Shown in pieces: positions 33,680 through 36,552 of a stretch of 36,552 bases of DNA (position 1 is its first letter; every line of letters begins with the position of its first letter). The notes beneath the pieces are model-generated. The model was not told the origin of the DNA. It was given only the letters and a program-made list of their open reading frames with translations, and made no database searches. The translations under genes were made by a program, and so were the position numbers. The DNA lies in assembly GCA_903862255.1 (NCBI GenBank), contig CAIOXK010000005.1:1-36552 (forward strand). Reading direction: 5' to 3'. This stretch comes from Candidatus Nomurabacteria bacterium (GTDB lineage: Bacteria > Patescibacteriota > Minisyncoccia > Phycocordibacterales > UBA9973).

Positions 33680-34255
33680 ATGAACCAAGATCTTATTAAG
33701 ATCATAAAAAATAATGGTACTGCTGTCATTGCGACTGATACGATATATGGTGTAGTTGCGAGTGCACTCAGTACAATTGCTGTTGCTCGATTATATGAAA
33801 TTAAGGGACGAGATGAAGGTAAACCTTTTATTATTCTTATTTCTAATATTGATACATTAAAAGAGTTTGGTGTATTTATTTCTGATACCGACAAAGAAAA
33901 ATTGAATACTATTTGGCCAAATGCAGTGACGGTTATTTTGCCAGTTGATAGTACATACCAAGAACAATTTGCATACTTACACCGAGGAACAAATGAATTA
34001 GCATTTCGTTTACCGGCAAAAGAATCATTGCATGTAGTACTTGAGCAAACTGGGCCACTTGTTGCACCTAGTGCCAACCCTCAAGGGTTACCAACTGCTA
34101 ATACAATTATCCAAGCTCAAAACTATTTTGGCGACACCGTTGATCATTATGAAGATGGCGGGGTAGTGCAAGGAAACGCTTCAACTATTATTACCTTAAA
34201 AGATGGAAAAATAACTATACTACGTCAAGGAACGGTAGCTATAGACACATTTTAA
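33680..34255 (+). CDS. tsaC: L-threonylcarbamoyladenylate synthase (YrdC/Sua5 family)
   Basis: 191 aa from the ATG at 33680; an earlier in-frame start would overlap ychF. GTAVIATDTIYGVVASAL, YEIKGRDEGKPFIILI and PLVAPSANPQGLPT carry the YrdC nucleotide- and threonine-binding residues (K-x-R and S-x-N motifs). It makes threonylcarbamoyl-AMP from threonine, bicarbonate and ATP, the first step of the t6A37 modification of ANN-decoding tRNAs. The length fits TsaC rather than the longer Sua5. Probably co-transcribed with ychF. Confidence 0.93.
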   Translation: MNQDLIKIIKNNGTAVIATDTIYGVVASALSTIAVARLYEIKGRDEGKPFIILISNIDTLKEFGVFISDTDKEKLNTIWPNAVTVILPVDSTYQEQFAYLHRGTNELAFRLPAKESLHVVLEQTGPLVAPSANPQGLPTANTIIQAQNYFGDTVDHYEDGGVVQGNASTIITLKDGKITILRQGTVAIDTF

Positions 34256-34269
34256 ATACATTGTATAAA

Positions 34270-34298
34270 TTGACTTTTGTATAAAAATCTGATATAGT
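34270..34298 (+). promoter_or_regulatory. Sigma-70-like promoter
   Basis: TTGACT (34270-34275), 17 nt, TATAGT (34293-34298). Leader about 35 nt, A/T-rich, no Shine-Dalgarno. Confidence 0.7.
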
Positions 34299-34339
34299 AG
34301 AGAAAATGTTTAGTTAAAACAAAACTTAATTTTACAGTC

Positions 34340-34684
34340 ATGAGAGATCTTACTCGTTCGCATTCGAAGGTCGGCCTCCATTCACATCACACTGAGGCAG
34401 CAATTACAGTAAGTGACATTATTAGCTTTATTATAAAAGCGTTGTCGCTTATCCCAGGGATACTGTTTATTGTTTCACTTTTTATAGGCATGGTACTCTC
34501 AATAGGAGAAAACCAGCCTAAGCCAATTCCATGGCTTATCATTACCATGAATGTTATGTTTGTAGTAATGTTGCTGATGAGAAAATTCAAAGGCGAAACA
34601 ATTAAAATGAAAGGCAATGCTGTGTTGTCGTTCGCTTATTTTTTTGAAGCAATTTGGTTCATAGGAATGATTAATTTGCTTTAA
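34340..34684 (+). CDS. Small membrane protein with His-rich N terminus, unknown
   Basis: 114 aa. A polar N terminus of about 25 residues contains HSKVGLHSHHTEA (four His). Three hydrophobic segments follow: IISFIIKALSLIPGILFIVSLF, WLIITMNVMFVVMLLM and VLSFAYFFEAIWFIGMINLL. No family recognised. The His cluster could bind metal, but that is speculation. Monocistronic, with a full promoter and a terminator. Confidence 0.6.
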   Translation: MRDLTRSHSKVGLHSHHTEAAITVSDIISFIIKALSLIPGILFIVSLFIGMVLSIGENQPKPIPWLIITMNVMFVVMLLMRKFKGETIKMKGNAVLSFAYFFEAIWFIGMINLL

Positions 34685-34699
34685 TCACTTACATTCTAA

Positions 34700-34733
34700 A
34701 ATACCCCGCATCCATGAATGAATGCGGGGTATT
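34700..34733. terminator. Terminator between convergent genes
   Basis: AATACCCCGCAT, 10-nt loop, ATGCGGGGTATT. It shares TGAATGAATGCGGG with the hairpin at 20890. Confidence 0.85.
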
Positions 34734-34739
34734 ATTATG

Positions 34740-35306
34740 TTATTTTTTCAATTGCTCAATTTCTTCTTGCAGTTTAGTAAGAATAGCTTGGATAGATGCA
34801 AGCGCGTCAAATTCTTTCTGTTGCTGAGTTTTTTCTTCCTCGGACTCTTTGTCATCTGCTTCTTCAATTTCTTCAATATCTTCTTGAATTTCGTCCACGT
34901 CTTTCTGGATTTCATCGACATCTTTTTCAATACCTTCAACGTCTTCTTGAATCTCGTCCACATCCTTTTGAATCTCATCGACATCTTCGCCAATTTCTTC
35001 AATATCTTCTTGAATTTCGTCCACGTCTTCTTGAATTTCTTCAATATCGGCAGTGTTTTTATTAACGGCCATCTGAATAAAAATATTCATATAAATAGCC
35101 TCAAGGGATACTGCTGTAGTCACTACAAGTAATACGCTTTCAAACGGTACACCAAAGAATGGAAGTGATCCTGATACTAAAAATAGTACTGTATGAAAAA
35201 TTAATGATGAAGTAGATCCAAGCCATTTAGTCGCACTTTCGGCTGCGCGCTCAACCCATTTTTTCTCAACAATGATTTCAACCTGTTTTTGTTTAGTAGT
35301 CGTCAT
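34740..35306 (-). CDS. Two-helix membrane protein (DUF1003-like) with long acidic coiled coil
   Basis: 188 aa from the ATG at 35306. A basic/amphipathic N terminus precedes two membrane helices (SLIFHTVLFLVSGSLPFF and SVLLVVTTAVSLEAIYMNIFI). The VSLEAI element and the sharp turn resemble DUF1003. From residue 87 to 149 come nine uninterrupted heptads of the form D-(V/I)-(D/E)-E-I-(Q/E)-(E/K), then a charged linker and a final amphipathic helix. The stalk would be a strongly acidic parallel coiled coil about 9 nm long. The start is set by TGGTACAAA 6 nt upstream. The function is unknown. Confidence 0.7.
   Translation of the reverse strand: MTTTKQKQVEIIVEKKWVERAAESATKWLGSTSSLIFHTVLFLVSGSLPFFGVPFESVLLVVTTAVSLEAIYMNIFIQMAVNKNTADIEEIQEDVDEIQEDIEEIGEDVDEIQKDVDEIQEDVEGIEKDVDEIQKDVDEIQEDIEEIEEADDKESEEEKTQQQKEFDALASIQAILTKLQEEIEQLKK
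34860..35048 (-). repeat. Nine tandem 21-bp coding repeats
   Basis: The DNA encoding the heptads repeats every 21 bp with small variation (GTCGATGAGATTCAA-type units on the coding strand). In-frame repeats of this kind can expand or contract by whole heptads. Confidence 0.8.
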
Positions 35307-35312
35307 AACTTT

Positions 35313-35318
35313 TTTGTA
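35313..35318 (-). promoter_or_regulatory. Extended -10, leaderless geometry
   Basis: Minus strand TGGTACAAA with its hexamer at 35318-35313, 6 nt before the ATG at 35306. Confidence 0.45.
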
Positions 35319-35349
35319 CCACACAATAGAAAGATAAAGCAAATTATGT

Positions 35350-35385
35350 AATAAAAACTCCCTCGATGTATCTGTACCGAGGGAG
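35350..35385 (-). terminator. Terminator of the 155-aa gene
   Basis: CTCCCTCG and CGAGGGAG enclose a smaller inner GTA/TAC stem. The minus-strand copy is followed by TTTTTATT. Confidence 0.8.
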
Positions 35386-35397
35386 CGTATATTTTTA

Positions 35398-35865
35398 CTA
35401 CTTGCGCACTAACTCCGAAAATGTGCGCAAGATATCTTTTTTCCTGGGCGTTTTCTTCGGCGTTCTTTTATCAATTATTTTTTTTACAGGTACTACCGTT
35501 TCTTCGCGAATTTCTTTAGTAGTACTAATTATTAAATCTTTTAACATAGCCTCTTCGGCTTGGTCAGTTGTATATGTAGTTGATGCATCAAGAAATATTT
35601 CTGCTTGCATTATTGCCAGATGTAGTTGTTCTTTAGTAAACAGGGTAGTTTCTGGTAATGCGTTCGCACCATGTATTCTGCCGGTACGAAGGGTATAGAA
35701 ATCATCCGGTGAAATTAATTCAGTGAATGTAAATTCGTTATCTACTTTGAAGTAAATTTTGTTACATGTAATTGAATCAATATGCTTATGCACTCGTACT
35801 ATATAACCGTCCTTTTTAACTAGCATTGAGCCAGTGTAGGGAATTAATAGGTTGCTAGTATTCAT
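35398..35865 (-). CDS. 155-aa protein of unknown function
   Basis: From the ATG at 35865; an in-frame GTG at 35883 lies inside the predicted start region. The first half is beta-rich (LLIPYTGSMLVKKDGYIVRV, KIYFKVDNEFTFTEL), the middle helical (KEQLHLAIMQAEIFLDA), and the C terminus basic (KKIIDKRTPKKTPRKKD). No signal peptide. No family recognised. The basic tail would allow nucleic-acid binding. Own TTGACT promoter and terminator. Confidence 0.55.
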   Translation of the reverse strand: MNTSNLLIPYTGSMLVKKDGYIVRVHKHIDSITCNKIYFKVDNEFTFTELISPDDFYTLRTGRIHGANALPETTLFTKEQLHLAIMQAEIFLDASTTYTTDQAEEAMLKDLIISTTKEIREETVVPVKKIIDKRTPKKTPRKKDILRTFSELVRK

Positions 35866-35884
35866 AATTGTTACATTTGTCACA

Positions 35885-35912
35885 ATTAAACACTAATTAC
35901 ATAAAAAGTCAA
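35885..35912 (-). promoter_or_regulatory. Sigma-70-like promoter
   Basis: Minus strand TTGACT (35912-35907), 16 nt, TTTAAT (35890-35885); leader about 13 nt. Confidence 0.55.
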
Positions 35913-35924
35913 GTGAAGTACAAG

Positions 35925-35953
35925 TTGCTCTAAAAGCCTGGTTATGATATAGT
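35925..35953 (+). promoter_or_regulatory. rpmG promoter
   Basis: TTGCTC (35925-35930), 17 nt, TATAGT (35948-35953) with an upstream TG (TGATATAGT). The ATG follows 9 nt after the box. Confidence 0.55.
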
Positions 35954-35962
35954 TTTGCCACT

Positions 35963-36121
35963 ATGGCTCAGAATAATCTAGTAAAACTTACGAACAAAGA
36001 AACCGGCGAAACATACTGGTCTTCTAAGAACAAGAAGAAACTTGCCGGTATTAAGCTTGAATTCAAGAAATACAGTAAGAAGCTCCGTAAAGTAATTACT
36101 TTCAAAGAATCAAAGAAATAA
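35963..36121 (+). CDS. rpmG: 50S ribosomal protein bL33
   Basis: 52 aa: MAQNNLVKLTNKETGETYW, then SSKNKKKLAGIKLEFKKYS and LRKVITFKESKK. The order Y-W-S-S-K-N-K-K, K-L-E-x-K-K-Y and R-K-V-x-x-F-K-E is the bL33 pattern, and the length is normal. No Cys, so this is the zinc-free form. bL33 sits near the E site of the large subunit. A terminator follows, then tRNA-Trp; rpmG next to tRNA-Trp is also seen in other bacteria. Confidence 0.92.
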   Translation: MAQNNLVKLTNKETGETYWSSKNKKKLAGIKLEFKKYSKKLRKVITFKESKK

Positions 36122-36155
36122 TTCCCACTTCGTACAAGACTACGCGGGACAAAAC

Positions 36156-36184
36156 AAAAAAAGTGGCTTAAGGTCACTTTTTTT
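36156..36184 (+). terminator. Terminator after rpmG
   Basis: AAAAAAAGTG, 9-nt loop, CACTTTTTTT: a 10-bp stem ending in a T run. Confidence 0.8.
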
Positions 36185-36237
36185 GTTATAGTCTTGGCAC
36201 GGTTCGCCTTTGCTCTGAGGAGCTCCGGTGCAACAAT

Positions 36238-36308
36238 GGGCGATTAGTTTAGTGGTAGAACGAAGGTCTCCAAAACCTTTGGTGGGGGTTCGATTCCCTC
36301 ATCGCTCG
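36238..36308 (+). tRNA. tRNA-Trp (CCA anticodon)
   Basis: 71 nt, full cloverleaf. Acceptor GGGCGAT pairs with ATCGCTC (one G-U), D stem GTTT/GAAC with loop AGTGGTA, anticodon stem AAGGT/ACCTT with loop CTCCAAA, four-base variable region, T stem GGGGG/CCCTC with loop TTCGATT. The anticodon CCA reads UGG. The discriminator is G, as in bacterial tRNA-Trp. CCA is not encoded (GCA follows), so a CCA-adding enzyme is needed. TATAGT at 36187-36192 is a possible promoter. Confidence 0.96.
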
Positions 36309-36313
36309 CAGGC

Positions 36314-36354
36314 AATAAAAGCCCTTTCGATACTATACCGAGAGGGCTTTTATT
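36314..36354 (+). terminator. Terminator after tRNA-Trp
   Basis: AATAAAAGCCCTTTCG and CGAGAGGGCTTTTATT form a stem of about 16 bp with one G-U pair and a 9-nt loop. Confidence 0.9.
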
Positions 36355-36369
36355 ATGGCTTGATATATA

Positions 36370-36397
36370 TTGACATTTTATTAAAAATGTGTATAAT
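36370..36397 (+). promoter_or_regulatory. Perfect-consensus promoter
   Basis: TTGACA (36370-36375), 16 nt, TATAAT (36392-36397). The strongest promoter match in the window; start near 36404. Confidence 0.85.
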
Positions 36398-36403
36398 ATT
36401 TAC

Positions 36404-36509
36404 AAATTCTATATACGAAAAAACCACTATTTTTGTATATCATTCACATCAACGTTCCTCAGTATAGTGGTTAAGGAACATCATAAAAACCTTCAGGAGG
36501 AAGGACTAA
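36404..36509 (+). promoter_or_regulatory. Structured 5' leader of about 106 nt with Shine-Dalgarno
   Basis: AACCACTAT (36422-36430) can pair with ATAGTGGTT (36464-36472), while GTTCCT (36454-36459) can pair with AGGAAC (36474-36479). The two helices interleave. With a single base (36473) to cross a 9-bp helix they could not coexist fully as a pseudoknot, so they look mutually exclusive. CCTTC-AGGAG-GAAGG then presents the Shine-Dalgarno in a hairpin loop just before the ATG at 36510. Confidence 0.5.
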
Positions 36510-36552
36510 ATGAACAAAACGTTACCAATTTTTGCATTTGCAGAAAAAATCA
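36510..36552 (+). CDS. Start of an unidentified gene
   Basis: Only 14 codons (MNKTLPIFAFAEKI) before the right edge. No family can be named. The perfect promoter, long structured leader and strong Shine-Dalgarno suggest a highly expressed and regulated gene. The position after tRNA-Trp is where secE often lies, but the residues do not look like SecE. Confidence 0.6.
   Translation, partial: MNKTLPIFAFAEKI

Noticed and set aside
34740-35132. Plus-strand Phe/Leu-rich frames opposite the heptad repeats
   Set aside because: They are antisense reflections of the 21-bp repeats and carry no start signals.
36228-36467. 79-aa open frame across tRNA-Trp
   Set aside because: Its N-terminal half is a translation of the tRNA itself (LVVERRSPKPLVGVRFPHR type), a well-known artefact.
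36404-36479. A stable H-type pseudoknot in the leader
   Set aside because: Helix order fits, but only one base would have to span a 9-bp helix, so competing helices are the better reading.

Overview
The window is AT-rich, gene-dense DNA that most resembles a candidate-phyla-radiation bacterium (Patescibacteria, probably the Parcubacteria side). This is inferred from gene content, not from a marker phylogeny. Pointers are a stand-alone VirD4/TraG-type ATPase with a Pro-rich tail followed by a lamin-tail/PKD secreted protein, a sigma factor with a DUF5667-type partner, a giant GLUG/peptidoglycan-binding surface protein, and a Pif1 helicase with a C-terminal HTH. There are no insertion sequences, CRISPR arrays or rRNA. 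One tRNA (Trp, CCA anticodon) is present.

Layout. 1-6 kb: end of a possible S51/glutamine-amidotransferase-like gene, a 1262-aa surface protein, a D-Ala-D-Ala carboxypeptidase-like enzyme and a TPM-domain protein. 6-10 kb: RlmB-type rRNA methyltransferase, gltX, a secreted glutamic (G1/eqolisin) peptidase and a PRTase-like protein. 10-16.4 kb: a 1195-aa anchored LCAT-like lipase with a beta-helix, then Pif1 helicase, YgjP-type metallopeptidase and engB. 16.4-21 kb: pseudouridine synthase, TPR-like protein, TspO, DUF4015-like glycosidase, a 20-aa Lys-rich protein, a membrane-anchored unknown, DoxX and EVE proteins. 21-23 kb: two divergent unknown genes. 23-30 kb: coupling ATPase, LTD/PKD protein, DUF5667/sigma pair, type II NADH dehydrogenase and methyltransferase. 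30-36.5 kb: a small lipoprotein, uracil-DNA glycosylase, a frameshifted membrane gene, a probable orphan RNA, ychF, tsaC, small membrane and coiled-coil proteins, rpmG, tRNA-Trp, and a gene start with a structured leader.

The strongest pattern is in start signals. Eleven starts have a -10 hexamer exactly 6 nt before the ATG, so transcription should begin on the A of the start codon (leaderless mRNA). Several more are within a few nt of this. These are mainly housekeeping and envelope genes. A second set, mostly genes of unknown function with their own terminators, has TTGAC(A/T)-N16/17-TAnnnT or similar promoters and short leaders without Shine-Dalgarno. Only two genes have a clear Shine-Dalgarno. 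Among 36 intact genes the stops are 27 TAA, 9 TAG and no TGA. The only TGA terminates the frameshifted gene.

The genes suggest a small cell investing in its surface: secreted or anchored lipase, peptidase, glycosidase, adhesin and peptidoglycan enzymes, a DNA-translocation-type ATPase, plus core translation and ribosome-assembly genes.
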